A DNA stretch of 60,085 nt from Bradyrhizobium pachyrhizi (GTDB lineage: Bacteria; Pseudomonadota; Alphaproteobacteria; Rhizobiales; Xanthobacteraceae): assembly GCF_001189245.1 (NCBI RefSeq), contig NZ_LFIQ01000114.1, forward strand, positions 246,529-306,613. Reading direction: 5' to 3'. The notes below the pieces were generated by a model, which was not told the DNA's origin, did no database searches, and saw only the letters and a program-made list of their open reading frames with translations. Position numbers and translations under genes: made by a program. This document shows, piece by piece, positions 33,092-42,212 of this stretch (the stretch's first letter is position 1; every line of letters begins with the position of its first letter).

Positions 33092-35602
33092 TCAGAATGA
33101 AGTCCCGCCTCCGAACCGGAACTCCTGCACGATGTCGTATTTGCCCTTCGTGATCGGCACGGCGTAATCGAAGCGCAGCGGGCCGAACGGCGAGGCCCAG
33201 ATCAGGCCGACACCGACCGAGGTTCGTACCACGTTCCCATCGTCGTATTGGAGGCCGCATTTGCAAGCAGCCGTATTCACCTCGCCGGTTGCGGCCCACG
33301 ACGTCGGGCCTTCGTAACCCCAGAGCGAGCCGGCGTCCGCATAGACAGCCCCCTTCAGCCCAACCTCGGAGGGCAGGAACCAAAACGGCATCTGCAGCTC
33401 CATCGACGCACCCCAATATTTGGTGCCGCCGAGCGCATCCCCGACCGCGCCGAGGCTCGCATAGGTGATGTCGCGCGGCCCGATGCCGTTGGTGGCAAAG
33501 CCGCGCACGAGATTCGGCCCCATCTGGAAATGGTCCACCATGCGCAGATCGTTGTCGCCGACCTTGGTGAGCAGGCCACCCTGCAGGTGAATCAGTCCGA
33601 TCAGGTCGGACACCAGCGGCGTATAGTATTTCGCGTCGACCGCGCTCTTCAGATACGTCACGTCGCCGCCGACGCCGGCAAAGTCCTGCTTGAAGTCGAT
33701 CAGCAGGCCGTCGGTCGGGTTCTTGTTATTGTCGAGGGTGTTGTAGCTCAGCGTGTAGCCGATCTGCGAGGTCCAGGTCGCCCCGGCGGCCAACTCCTTG
33801 CGCACCGGCAGGGTGGATTCTCCGTCGCCGTAGCAGCCATATCCATACAGCCCTGACGAGACCGAGTTCGTGGGGTCGACGCCGCCGAGCACACTCTGGA
33901 TGTAGGCAGGCGTCGGATTGAACGCGAGCGACGGGTTGGACGGATTGTTGTTGCAGTTCGCGTAGGCGCTATCGAGTGAGATTTCCTGCTGATAGAGCGA
34001 ATACCGCAGCTGGAGGGTCAGGTCCTCGCGCAAGGCAAGGCCCAGCCGCGGTGAGAACCCGATCGTCTTCACGCCATAGGTCGTGTAGTCGGTCGGCAGC
34101 TGCTCCTTGTAATACGCATCGAGCCCGAGCGCGACGCGATAGTCGAGCAAATACGGCTCGACGAAGGAGAGCGACAGGCCGCGCGAGTACTGGCCGTAGC
34201 TGACCGTCGCCTTGGCGAACAGGCCACGGCCGAGCAGATTTCGCTCCGAGACGCTGACCTCGGCAAGCGCGCCGTCCGTCGTGGAATAACCGCCCGACAC
34301 GGAGAAATCGCCGGTCGACTTTTCCTCCAGGTTGACGATCAGAACGACGCGATCGCTCGTCGAGCCAGGCTCGGTGGTGATCTTGACGCTCTTGAAGTAG
34401 TCCAGATTCTTCAGCCGCCGCTCGGCGCGATCGACCAGCGCACGGTTATACGCATCGCCCTCGGAGAGATCGAACTCACGCCGGATCACGTAGTCTCGGG
34501 TGCGGCCGTTGCCGCGAATATCGATCCGCTCGATATAGGTGCGCGGCCCCTCCTCCACGCGAAACACGATCCCCACCGTGTGGGCCTCGAAATTCCGGGC
34601 GCCGTCCGGACGGACCACCGCGAAGGCGTAGCCGCGGCGCGACGCTTCGATCTGCATGTCCTCGACCGACTTCTCGACCGCCTCGACATTGTAGAGCGAG
34701 CCTTCGCTGACGCGCGACAATGAACGCAGCGTCGTCGGATCGAAGCCCGCAATGTTCGAGCGGAAACTGACCGTCGCAACGCGGTATTGCTGCCCCTCAT
34801 CGATCTTGAACGTCACCTGAAAGCCCTTACGCTCCGGATCATACTCGGCGAGTGCAGCCACGACCTGGACGTCCGCGTAGCCGTGCTTCAGATAGAAGCG
34901 GCGGATCAGGTCACGATCGGCCTCGACCCGATCCGGGTCGTAGATGTCGGCGTTGCCGAGAAAGCTCAGGAAGTTCGTCTCATGGGTCTTGATCACGTCC
35001 TTCAGGCGCGCCGCCGAAAAACTGTTGTTGCCCATGAACTCGATGGTCTTGATGCCGGTCTTCGCTCCCTCGTCGACGGTGAAGACGAGATCGACGCGGT
35101 TGTTCGAGCGTTCGATGATTTCCGGCGTGACGTGCACGTCGTAGCGGCCTGAGCGCCGATAAATCTCGGCGATCCGCAGCGCATCCGACTGCACCATCGG
35201 CCGCGACAGGGTACCCCGCGGCTTGGACTGCATTTCGGTCGAGAGCTGCTCGTCCTTGATCTTCTTGTTGCCCTCGAACGCGACGCGGTCGATCACCGGA
35301 TTCTCGATCACCGAAACGACGATCCTGCCGCCCGCCTGATTGATCTTGACGTCCTGGAACAATCCGGTCCCGACCAACTCCTTGAGGCCATCGTCAATGG
35401 CAGCCTGATCGAGATGGCCGCCGGGCCCCGGCCTGAAATAGGAGCGGATGGTCTCCGCCTCGACCCGCCGGTTGCCTTCGACCGTAATCGCATCGACCGA
35501 TTGGGCCGCCACCGGAGCCAACAACGGCCATGTCACCGGCGTCCCCGGGATCGAAAAGGCCGACAGCACGATTGCCGCGACAAAGCCCCGCCACGTCTTC
35601 AT
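33092..35602 (-). CDS. bamA: Outer membrane protein assembly factor BamA (paralogue)
   Basis: An 836-residue outer-membrane beta-barrel insertase. Residues 1-33 form a signal peptide. POTRA repeats follow (ITVEGNRRVEAETIRSYF, VAFEGNKKIKDEQLS, IEFMGNNSFSAARLKD, IDIRGNGRTRDYVIRREFD), then the 16-strand barrel with GPNLVRGFATNGIGPRD, the VRGF-type loop-6 motif, and a C-terminal Phe (FRFGGGTSF). The usual bamA sits beside lpxD, fabZ and lpxA; none of these is here, so this is probably an additional BamA. ATG 35602 begins the signal peptide; a long upstream extension is rejected. Divergent from a two-component system that may sense envelope state. Confidence 0.88.
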   Translation of the reverse strand: MKTWRGFVAAIVLSAFSIPGTPVTWPLLAPVAAQSVDAITVEGNRRVEAETIRSYFRPGPGGHLDQAAIDDGLKELVGTGLFQDVKINQAGGRIVVSVIENPVIDRVAFEGNKKIKDEQLSTEMQSKPRGTLSRPMVQSDALRIAEIYRRSGRYDVHVTPEIIERSNNRVDLVFTVDEGAKTGIKTIEFMGNNSFSAARLKDVIKTHETNFLSFLGNADIYDPDRVEADRDLIRRFYLKHGYADVQVVAALAEYDPERKGFQVTFKIDEGQQYRVATVSFRSNIAGFDPTTLRSLSRVSEGSLYNVEAVEKSVEDMQIEASRRGYAFAVVRPDGARNFEAHTVGIVFRVEEGPRTYIERIDIRGNGRTRDYVIRREFDLSEGDAYNRALVDRAERRLKNLDYFKSVKITTEPGSTSDRVVLIVNLEEKSTGDFSVSGGYSTTDGALAEVSVSERNLLGRGLFAKATVSYGQYSRGLSLSFVEPYLLDYRVALGLDAYYKEQLPTDYTTYGVKTIGFSPRLGLALREDLTLQLRYSLYQQEISLDSAYANCNNNPSNPSLAFNPTPAYIQSVLGGVDPTNSVSSGLYGYGCYGDGESTLPVRKELAAGATWTSQIGYTLSYNTLDNNKNPTDGLLIDFKQDFAGVGGDVTYLKSAVDAKYYTPLVSDLIGLIHLQGGLLTKVGDNDLRMVDHFQMGPNLVRGFATNGIGPRDITYASLGAVGDALGGTKYWGASMELQMPFWFLPSEVGLKGAVYADAGSLWGYEGPTSWAATGEVNTAACKCGLQYDDGNVVRTSVGVGLIWASPFGPLRFDYAVPITKGKYDIVQEFRFGGGTSF

Positions 35603-35885
35603 TCCACACCTCGCGAACAAGCCCCCCGTTGTGACGGGATGGTGATGGCTGCGGTGTGGCTGCAGGATTGCGGGATTATTTCCAGTGGTTTGGGACTGTG
35701 AGCGCGGTGCGACGCGGCCGGCATCGCCGATTGTTTCGGGCTGCGAGCGACGCTTACAGTTCAGAAACACTATGCTTACGAAAAGGCGCAATGCCGCCCA
35801 CAAGCGACGCGTATGCTGGTCGATTGGTGGCTGAGCGCGTCGGAACGCGCGCCAATGACCTTATGATGAGGGCCCGTCGCGGATC

Positions 35886-36608
35886 ATGCTTGCAAACACT
35901 CCGAAGATCCTGGTCGTCGAAGACGATCTGCAGACCAGAGACCTGATTGCCCGCTACCTGCGCGACCAATCCTGCCTGGTGGCCACCGCCTCGAACGGCA
36001 GGGAAATGGATCGTTACCTTGCCGGGCATTCGCTCGATCTCGTCGTCCTCGATCTGATGCTGCCCGGAGAGGATGGACTAACCCTGTGTCGCCGCCTGCG
36101 CGGCGACTCGACGATCCCGATCATCATGCTCACGGCAAAGGGCGAGGACCTCGACCGGATCCTCGGGCTCGAGATGGGCGCGGATGATTATCTCGCCAAG
36201 CCGTTCAATCCGCGCGAGTTGCTGGCACGGATCAACGCCGTGCTGCGCCGGCAGGCCCAGGCCGGCCTTGCCGGGCGCTCGGGCCAGAGCGCCGCGCGCC
36301 TGCGCTTCCAGGACTGGACCATCGATCTTCGCCTGCGCGAATTGCGCGATCCCGACGGCGCCCAGGTCCCGTTGACCAGCGCGGAGTTCGACCTGCTGCA
36401 GGTGTTCTGCGAGCGGCCGGGCAGGATCCTGACGCGGGATGGCCTCCTGACCATGACGCGCAGCCGGCCGGCCAGTCCGTTCGGGCGCAGCATCGACGTG
36501 CTGGTCAGCCGGCTTCGCCGCAAGCTCGATACGAGCGAAGGATCGTCGGTGATCCGGACGGTGCGCACCGGCGGCTACATCTTCACGCCGCATGTGGAGG
36601 ACGCATGA
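35886..36608 (+). CDS. OmpR-family response regulator
   Basis: A 240-residue regulator. The receiver domain has KILVVEDDLQTRDL, phospho-acceptor Asp56 in LVVLDLMLPGEDG, and the conserved Lys in YLAKPFNPRELLARI. The C-terminal winged helix reads VPLTSAEFDLLQVFCERPG and SIDVLVSRLRRKLD with VRTGGYIF. It overlaps the histidine kinase gene by 4 bp (ATGA), so the two are coupled. Divergent from the bamA paralogue over 283 bp, which contains no obvious direct repeats but is less GC-rich. Confidence 0.92.
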   Translation: MLANTPKILVVEDDLQTRDLIARYLRDQSCLVATASNGREMDRYLAGHSLDLVVLDLMLPGEDGLTLCRRLRGDSTIPIIMLTAKGEDLDRILGLEMGADDYLAKPFNPRELLARINAVLRRQAQAGLAGRSGQSAARLRFQDWTIDLRLRELRDPDGAQVPLTSAEFDLLQVFCERPGRILTRDGLLTMTRSRPASPFGRSIDVLVSRLRRKLDTSEGSSVIRTVRTGGYIFTPHVEDA

Positions 36609-37945
36609 GCTGGACACGCAGGATTGCCGCGCTTTTCAGCTTCCACCGGATCAGTGGCCAGATCGCCGCGCTGATCCTGCTGTCGCTGGTGCTCATCCAT
36701 GCGCTGATCGGGCTCTATTTCATCAGCCAGAAGCCGAGATCGTTCGCGGACAGGCCAATCCATCAGTTCCAGCTGGTTGCCAAGCTTCTGGCCGAGGCCC
36801 CTGCGGCCGATCGCGCAACGTTGTTGCGCGCGGCCGATCGAGCCTTTCCTCGGCTGCACCTCACATTGCGCGACGCAGGTCCGGACTCGTCCGACGGTGC
36901 TTCGTCAGAGCGGCCCGGCGCCGACGATATCGACGAGTTTTCCTCGAAGACCGCGCCGGCGGCGGTTCGGTTGCCGGACGGAGCGCTGTTCGAAGCGACG
37001 ATCGGCCCGATGAAAATGCCGCCGTTCTTCGGCGGGTTCTGGGTGAGCACGTTCCTGTTCCTGTTTGTGAGCGTCACGCTGCTCGGCGTGTGGGCCGGCC
37101 GCGCGCTCAGCGCGCCGCTCTCCGCCTTTGCCCGCGCCGCCGAGAATTTCAGCATCAGCCAGGCGGCCGCGCCGCTGCCGGAGACTGGCCCGGAGGAAAT
37201 CCGCGCCGCAGCGGTCGCGCTCAATCGCATGCGCGAACGCATCACCACGTTGATGAATGACCGCACGCGCATGCTCGCCGCCATCAGTCACGACCTGCGC
37301 ACGCCGATCACCCGGCTGCGGCTGAGGTCCGAATATATCGAAAGCGATGCCCAGCGCGCAGAGACCCTGCACGACCTCGACCAGATGCAGGCGATGCTGG
37401 AATCCGTGCTGTCATTCCTGAGCGGCGGCAGCGCGGCGAAGCCGACGCTGGTGAACGTCGCCGCCCTGCTGCAGACGATCTGCGAGCAGTTCTCCGATTG
37501 CGGCCACGTCGTGCGCTACCAGGGCCCGGCCAGGGCTTCGCTCCTGATCCGCCCGAGCGAGATCAGCCGCACCGTGACCAACCTGGTGGAGAATGCCCTG
37601 AGGTTCGGTAGCGAAGTCGACATCCGGCTGGGTGCGTCAGCCAATCAGGTCACCATCGATGTCTCGGACGACGGTCCGGGGATTCCGGAGCACCGCCGGG
37701 CCGAAATGCTGAAGCCGTTCGTCCGGGGCGACGAGGCCCGCACCATGGACGAGACAAGCGGCTTCGGACTTGGCCTTTCGATCGCGCAGGCCATGGTGTG
37801 CGGGCATGGCGGCGAGCTGTCCCTGCACGACAACGCGCCGCACGGCCTTCTTGTCCGCATCAAATTGCCAGGGCCCGTGCACCTCGGATCGGATCGAAGC
37901 GGGACGAGCGCGTCGCGACCCGCAGTTCCTGAACTCGTTGGCTAG
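36605..37945 (+). CDS. Sensor histidine kinase
   Basis: A 446-residue inner-membrane kinase. Transmembrane helix 1 is about 19-41, the periplasmic loop 42-143 (short, with RPGADDIDEF and TAPAAVRLPDG), and helix 2 about 146-166. Then HAMP, the DHp helix with His229 in AAISHDLRTPITRL, and the ATPase domain with the N box LVENALRF, the G1 box SDDGPGIP and the G2 box GFGLGLSIA. Similar to EnvZ/RstB-type osmotic and envelope sensors. It is coupled to the regulator upstream. The last 25 residues are a non-conserved tail. Confidence 0.92.
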   Translation: MSWTRRIAALFSFHRISGQIAALILLSLVLIHALIGLYFISQKPRSFADRPIHQFQLVAKLLAEAPAADRATLLRAADRAFPRLHLTLRDAGPDSSDGASSERPGADDIDEFSSKTAPAAVRLPDGALFEATIGPMKMPPFFGGFWVSTFLFLFVSVTLLGVWAGRALSAPLSAFARAAENFSISQAAAPLPETGPEEIRAAAVALNRMRERITTLMNDRTRMLAAISHDLRTPITRLRLRSEYIESDAQRAETLHDLDQMQAMLESVLSFLSGGSAAKPTLVNVAALLQTICEQFSDCGHVVRYQGPARASLLIRPSEISRTVTNLVENALRFGSEVDIRLGASANQVTIDVSDDGPGIPEHRRAEMLKPFVRGDEARTMDETSGFGLGLSIAQAMVCGHGGELSLHDNAPHGLLVRIKLPGPVHLGSDRSGTSASRPAVPELVG

Positions 37946-37977
37946 AGCAAATTCAGGATCGGGTTTGGCCCGCAGGA

Positions 37978-38490
37978 TCAGCCCTTCTTCGGATCGGCGC
38001 GTGTGTTGCGCAGCAGATTGTCGCGCAGCCTCGCGACGGTCTTCTGCACGACGGGAAATTCGTCTCCGAGCCCGGTGGCTTCGACCAGGGACACATTGAT
38101 GTCCTTGTCGAGCAGGCGTCGGCCGGCCGGCGTCAGGCTCACGCGAACCTGCCGCTCATCGGCGGGATCGCGGGTACGGCTGAGATAGCCGCTCTGCTCG
38201 AGCTTCTTGAGGATCGGCGTCAGCGTGTTGGATTCCAGGAACAGCTTCTCGCCGAGCGCGCTGACGGTCTGCTCGTCCTCTTCCGACAGCGCCACCATGG
38301 CGATGTATTGGGTGTAGGTCAGGCCGACCGCATCCAGGATCGGCTTGTAGGCGCGGCCGAAGGCCAGATTGGCCGAATAGACCGCAAAGCACAGAAAATT
38401 CGAGAGTTTTCGGCCCTTGGTCTCGGCCTTGGAGGTGCGGGTCACGGGCGTCTCCGGAGTTTGTGATGTCTCGGTCAATGTAAATCGCAT
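37978..38490 (-). CDS. ohrR: Organic peroxide sensor OhrR (MarR family)
   Basis: A 170-residue MarR-type repressor. The reactive cysteine of OhrR is present as Cys34 in NFLCFAVYSANLAFGRAYKP, followed by LGLTYTQYIAMVAL-type sequence and the winged helix LTPILKKLEQSGYLSRTRDPADERQVRV. OhrR releases DNA when this Cys is oxidised by lipid or organic hydroperoxides. It is divergent from ohr, with two operator-like repeats in the 103-bp gap. ATG 38490 abuts the first of them, so repressor binding would also block its own start. An upstream frame extension to 38691 crosses the ohr gene and is rejected. Confidence 0.93.
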   Translation of the reverse strand: MRFTLTETSQTPETPVTRTSKAETKGRKLSNFLCFAVYSANLAFGRAYKPILDAVGLTYTQYIAMVALSEEDEQTVSALGEKLFLESNTLTPILKKLEQSGYLSRTRDPADERQVRVSLTPAGRRLLDKDINVSLVEATGLGDEFPVVQKTVARLRDNLLRNTRADPKKG

Positions 38491-38504
38491 CCGATTAAAT
38501 CGGA
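38490..38504. promoter_or_regulatory. OhrR operator candidate 1
   Basis: Perfect 15-bp palindrome tccgatt-a-aatcgga touching the ohrR start codon. Confidence 0.7.
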
Positions 38505-38509
38505 AGTGC

Positions 38510-38537
38510 TTGACACGATCAAGCCCGAGGCCTATTT
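38510..38537 (+). promoter_or_regulatory. Candidate ohr promoter
   Basis: A -35 TTGACA (38510-38515) and a -10-like CTATTT (38532-38537) are 16 bp apart, between the two OhrR operator candidates and 56 bp before the ohr ATG. Confidence 0.5.
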
Positions 38538-38546
38538 CGACGTGTA

Positions 38547-38561
38547 CACGATTAGATCGGA
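38547..38561. promoter_or_regulatory. OhrR operator candidate 2
   Basis: The core cgattagatcgga differs from operator 1 (cgattaaatcgga) at one base. It lies where the ohr transcript should start, so binding would repress it. Confidence 0.6.
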
Positions 38562-38593
38562 TACGATCTATATTCATCCGAAAGGAGTTCGCC

Positions 38594-38995
38594 ATGACTG
38601 CCAATGCAAAGGTTCTCGTCACCGGAAAGACCCACGTCACCGCCGGCCCGAATGGCGCCGCCCGCTCGCGCGACGGCTTCCTCGACGTCAAGCTGCCGCA
38701 GCCGCACCCTGCCGCGGAAAACCTGTTCGCGGCCGCCTGGTCGGCCTGCTACATCGGCGCGATCCAGCTCGCCGCCGGTCAGCGCAAGGTCAAGCTCGCG
38801 AGCGAGCCCGAGGTCGACGCCGAGATCGATCTGAACCAAGCCGGCAGCGCCTTCTTCCTGAGCGCCCGCCTCACCGTCCACGTCCCCGGCGTCGAGCGCG
38901 AGGTTGCGCAGCAGCTGATCGAAGCCGCGCACGGCATCTGCCCCTACTCCAAGGCGGTCCACGGCAACATCGATGTCACGACCACCCTCGTTTGA
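38594..38995 (+). CDS. ohr: Organic hydroperoxide resistance protein Ohr
   Basis: A 133-residue Ohr/OsmC-fold thiol peroxidase that reduces organic hydroperoxides, using lipoylated partners for its own reduction. Catalytic cysteines are Cys52 (WSACYIGA) and Cys116 (AHGICPYSK), each in the Ohr-specific context. The N-terminus KVLVTGKTHVTAGPNGAARS is typical. AAAGGAG precedes ATG 38594 closely; the longer upstream frame is rejected. Divergent from ohrR and controlled by it through the operators in the gap. Confidence 0.95.
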   Translation: MTANAKVLVTGKTHVTAGPNGAARSRDGFLDVKLPQPHPAAENLFAAAWSACYIGAIQLAAGQRKVKLASEPEVDAEIDLNQAGSAFFLSARLTVHVPGVEREVAQQLIEAAHGICPYSKAVHGNIDVTTTLV

Positions 38996-39081
38996 AACGA
39001 GCATACGACGATCTCCGACGCGGGCCGGCCGCTTGCGGGCTCGTGGTCGGACAAGGACGCAAGCAAATCCTGGAGTTCAAG

Positions 39082-39501
39082 ATGACCAGCAAGCTGATGA
39101 AGGCAACGCGCCTGCTCGCAAGAACGGCCTTGTTCACCGCCAGCCTCCTGACCATACCGAGCGCACAGGCGCGGCAACCGGCCGGTTTCACGCGAACTGA
39201 CCTGCAGCGCCACGACCTCAGCGTCGGCGGACGTGAAGCCGTGCAGGTGCGTGTCGACATCGCGCCGGACAAGGCATTCGGCCGCCATACGCATCCGGGC
39301 GAAGAAATCATCTACGTGCTCGCCGGCACGCTCGAATACGACGTCGACGGCAGGCCGCCGGCGAGGCTGAAGGCCGGCGACGTGCTGTTCATTCCCGCCG
39401 GCACGGTCCATGCGGCGAGGAATGTCGGCGACGTCACCGCCAGCGAGCTAGCGACCTACATCGTCGAGAAGGACAAGCCGCTGCTGACCCTCGTGAAGTG
39501 A
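39082..39501 (+). CDS. Exported cupin domain protein
   Basis: A 139-residue single-domain cupin. Residues 1-30 are a signal peptide (LLARTALFTASLLTI, then AQARQ). Motif 1 RHTHPGEEIIYVLAG and motif 2 PAGTVHAARN supply the metal ligands (two His and Glu, then His). Such small periplasmic cupins are often annotated as quercetinase- or oxalate-related, but their function is unclear. GGAG lies before ATG 39082. It follows ohr by 86 bp in the same direction and may be co-expressed under peroxide stress. Confidence 0.84.
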   Translation: MTSKLMKATRLLARTALFTASLLTIPSAQARQPAGFTRTDLQRHDLSVGGREAVQVRVDIAPDKAFGRHTHPGEEIIYVLAGTLEYDVDGRPPARLKAGDVLFIPAGTVHAARNVGDVTASELATYIVEKDKPLLTLVK

Positions 39502-39551
39502 CCGGTACCGCCTGCCCGCCCCTCCCCTGGGCAGGCACGGCGACATCGTGT

Positions 39552-41069
39552 TCACTTCGTGCCGTGAGCCTCGGCCTGCCGCACCGGCCGCGCATTGAAG
39601 ATCAGGAAGCTGAGCGCGGCCATGATCCACACCCCGATGCCGCCATAGAGCATCACCCAGCCGAAGCCGCTCGCGAGTGCCTGATGGACGACCGGGCCGG
39701 TCAGCTCCGGCGTCGATGCGACGTCGCCGGCAGCGATCCGCTCGGCGATGGTGCGAAGTTGCGCGCCGTCGAGCGCCGGCAGCACCGCCTTCAGATGCGC
39801 CAGCACGCCGCTCGCCAGGATGAAGCCCATCAGCGCGATGTTGACCGAAAGCGAAACCATCCGCGCGCTCATGTCGATGCCCGAGGCCATGCCGGCGCGG
39901 TCGCTCGAGACCGAGCCGGTCGTCGTGTTGGTGACCGGCGTGTTGGTGATGCCTAGACCGATGCCGGCGAGCAAGCAGCCCGGCAGCATCGTCGCCCAGG
40001 TCGCCTGCGCGGCGGCGCTGCCGAACTTCATCAGCATGAATCCGGCGCCGATGGTGAACAGCCCTACCGGGATGATCAGGCCCGGCTGATAGCGCAGCGA
40101 CAGGCGTTCGGCGAACGGCGGCATCACCAGCGTCGGTAGCGTGTAGGCGAGCAAGGCAAGTCCCGCCGACACGCTGTCATAGCCCAGGCCGGCGTGGAAC
40201 CAGATCGGCAGATAGATCATGAACGGCCAGTAGCTGAGGTTCATCGCCGCGGAGCCGACGATCGAACCGGAGAAAGCCGGGATCCGGAACACTGAAAAGT
40301 CGAACATCGGCCGCCGGCTGATTCTCTCGGCAATAATGAACGCTGCGAAGCTCACTGCTGAAACGCCGAGGATCGCAAGCCCCCTCGAGCTGACGAAGCC
40401 GAGATCCGGCCCCTGCGTGATGTAGAAGGCGAGACAGAACACCGCGAGCGACATCGTCACGATACCGGCGACGTCGAGGCTGCTCGCCTTCGGGTCCTTC
40501 GATTCATGCACGCCGCCGATCGAGAGCACGAACGCGACGGCCGCGAACAACACGTGGACGAGGAACACCCACTCCCAGCTCAGCACCGCGACAACCGCGC
40601 CGCCGATGATCGGCCCGAAGCCGAGACCGATGCCAAAGATGACGCCCCACCAGCCCCAGGCAACGGCGCGCACCCGGCCGGCCTGGAATTCGTGCGAGAG
40701 CACGGCGATCTGGCAGATCAAGAGCGCGCCGCCGCTGAGGCCCTGCAGGAACCGGGCGACAATCAGCATTTCGACGCTCGAGGCAACGCCGCAGATCAGC
40801 GAGGTGACGCCGAATGCCGCGATCGCGACCAGGAAGATCCGCTTGCGACCATAGCGGTCCGCCACCGTCCCGATCGCCATCAGCACGGTGGTGACCGCGA
40901 TCGTGTAGGCGTTCATGATCCATTGCAGCGCCTTGAAGTCGCCATGCAGCACCCGCTCCAGCGTCGGCAGGATCGCGGGGATGCTGGAAATCTCCAATCC
41001 GAACATCAGGCAAGCAAGGCATACGGCGGACAGCACGACAACGCCGCGGCGGCTCAGTTCAGTAGACAT
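39552..41069 (-). CDS. MFS drug efflux transporter, DHA2 (EmrB/QacA) type
   Basis: A 505-residue inner-membrane exporter with 14 helices. Start: GVVVLSAVCLACLMFGLEISSI. Motif A DRYGRKRIFLVAIAAF and motif C GLGFGPIIGGAVVAVLSWEW mark a drug:proton antiporter. No membrane fusion protein is adjacent. The divergent LysR gene at 41275, 205 bp away, is the probable regulator. The C-terminus is short and basic. Confidence 0.87.
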   Translation of the reverse strand: MSTELSRRGVVVLSAVCLACLMFGLEISSIPAILPTLERVLHGDFKALQWIMNAYTIAVTTVLMAIGTVADRYGRKRIFLVAIAAFGVTSLICGVASSVEMLIVARFLQGLSGGALLICQIAVLSHEFQAGRVRAVAWGWWGVIFGIGLGFGPIIGGAVVAVLSWEWVFLVHVLFAAVAFVLSIGGVHESKDPKASSLDVAGIVTMSLAVFCLAFYITQGPDLGFVSSRGLAILGVSAVSFAAFIIAERISRRPMFDFSVFRIPAFSGSIVGSAAMNLSYWPFMIYLPIWFHAGLGYDSVSAGLALLAYTLPTLVMPPFAERLSLRYQPGLIIPVGLFTIGAGFMLMKFGSAAAQATWATMLPGCLLAGIGLGITNTPVTNTTTGSVSSDRAGMASGIDMSARMVSLSVNIALMGFILASGVLAHLKAVLPALDGAQLRTIAERIAAGDVASTPELTGPVVHQALASGFGWVMLYGGIGVWIMAALSFLIFNARPVRQAEAHGTK

Positions 41070-41274
41070 GATCAGGCCTTTTGTTGTGGCAAGCCAACGG
41101 CGTACCGCACGCTGTTGCCAGGGTGCTGGCAGCAGCGTCGATCGATCGACTCACGATGTATTGAGGCAGCAGCGGCAGGAATCGGGTGGCCACGGCGCTT
41201 CACAACGCAAAGCTAGTCATGGCTTGAGCATTGGTGAATTGGATGACTAGATATTTCAGAGACAACAAATCCGG

Positions 41275-42192
41275 ATGACTGACATGACCACGCTCGACGT
41301 CGATGCCGTGAAGACATTCGTGACCATCGCCAATCTCAAGAGCTTTACCCGCGCCGCCGAAACGCTCGGCACCACGCAGGGCGCGATCAGCGTCAAGTTG
41401 AAGCGGCTGGAAAGCCAGCTCGGCCACAGGCTGATCGAACGGACACCGCGCCTGGTGCGCCTGTCGGCACAGGGCGCAGCTTTCCTCGCCCCGGCGCAGG
41501 AATTGCTCGCCGCGCATGATCGCGCCGTCGCGGCGTTGTCGCCCGTGCGCCCGCGTCGCTTCTCGCTCGGCATTGCCACCCATGTCGGAGGCGCGGAGGT
41601 TCCGACCTTGCTGGCGCGGCTGCATGCGCACGACCCGGCGCTCACCATCGAAGTCCGGCTCGAGGATTCCCGCGACCTGCTCGACGCCTTCGATCGCGGC
41701 GAGATCGATGCCGCCATCATCCGCCGCGAGGACGACCGCCGCGACGGCGAGATGCTGGCGACGGATCGTTACGGCTGGTTCGCAACGCCGGACTTCGTCC
41801 ATCGCGCGGGCGAGCCGCTGCGGCTCGCCGCCTCCTCGCCGTCCTGCGGCGTGCTCAACATCGCGACGCGCGCGCTGTCGGCGGCGGACATCCCGTGGAC
41901 GGAAAGCTTCCTCGGCTGTGGGTCCTTTGCCGTCGCCGACGCAATCGCCGCAGGCCTCGCTACTTCGGTATTCTCCCGCCGGCTCGCGCCGGCCGGGACG
42001 ATCGAGGTCGGCCGGCGGCTCGGCCTGCCTGCCCTGCCGCCGTCCGAGATCATGCTGCTGTCGGCGCTGTCAGATGCGAAATCGCGCGCGGTACTGAAGA
42101 CGATCGTTGGTGCCTTTCGCGAGCATCATCGGATGCCTGCGAATCGCGCGGCAGAGGACATCCAAACCGTCACGGAAGTTGTCGGCTCCTGA
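41275..42192 (+). CDS. LysR family transcriptional regulator
   Basis: A 305-residue LysR regulator. HTH: VKTFVTIANLKSFTRAAETLGTTQGAISVKLK, linker LGHRLIERTPRLVRLSAQG; the effector domain begins near residue 90 (RRFSLGIATHVGGAEVPTL). Divergent from the 14-helix efflux pump, which it probably controls. Several cysteines in the effector domain (SSPSCGVLN, SFLGCGSF) are worth noting but no redox role is shown. ATG 41275 is followed by a second ATG at codon 4 (MTDM), an alternative start. Confidence 0.9.
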   Translation: MTDMTTLDVDAVKTFVTIANLKSFTRAAETLGTTQGAISVKLKRLESQLGHRLIERTPRLVRLSAQGAAFLAPAQELLAAHDRAVAALSPVRPRRFSLGIATHVGGAEVPTLLARLHAHDPALTIEVRLEDSRDLLDAFDRGEIDAAIIRREDDRRDGEMLATDRYGWFATPDFVHRAGEPLRLAASSPSCGVLNIATRALSAADIPWTESFLGCGSFAVADAIAAGLATSVFSRRLAPAGTIEVGRRLGLPALPPSEIMLLSALSDAKSRAVLKTIVGAFREHHRMPANRAAEDIQTVTEVVGS

Positions 42193-42212
42193 ACGATCTG
42201 CGCGCCGGCCGG

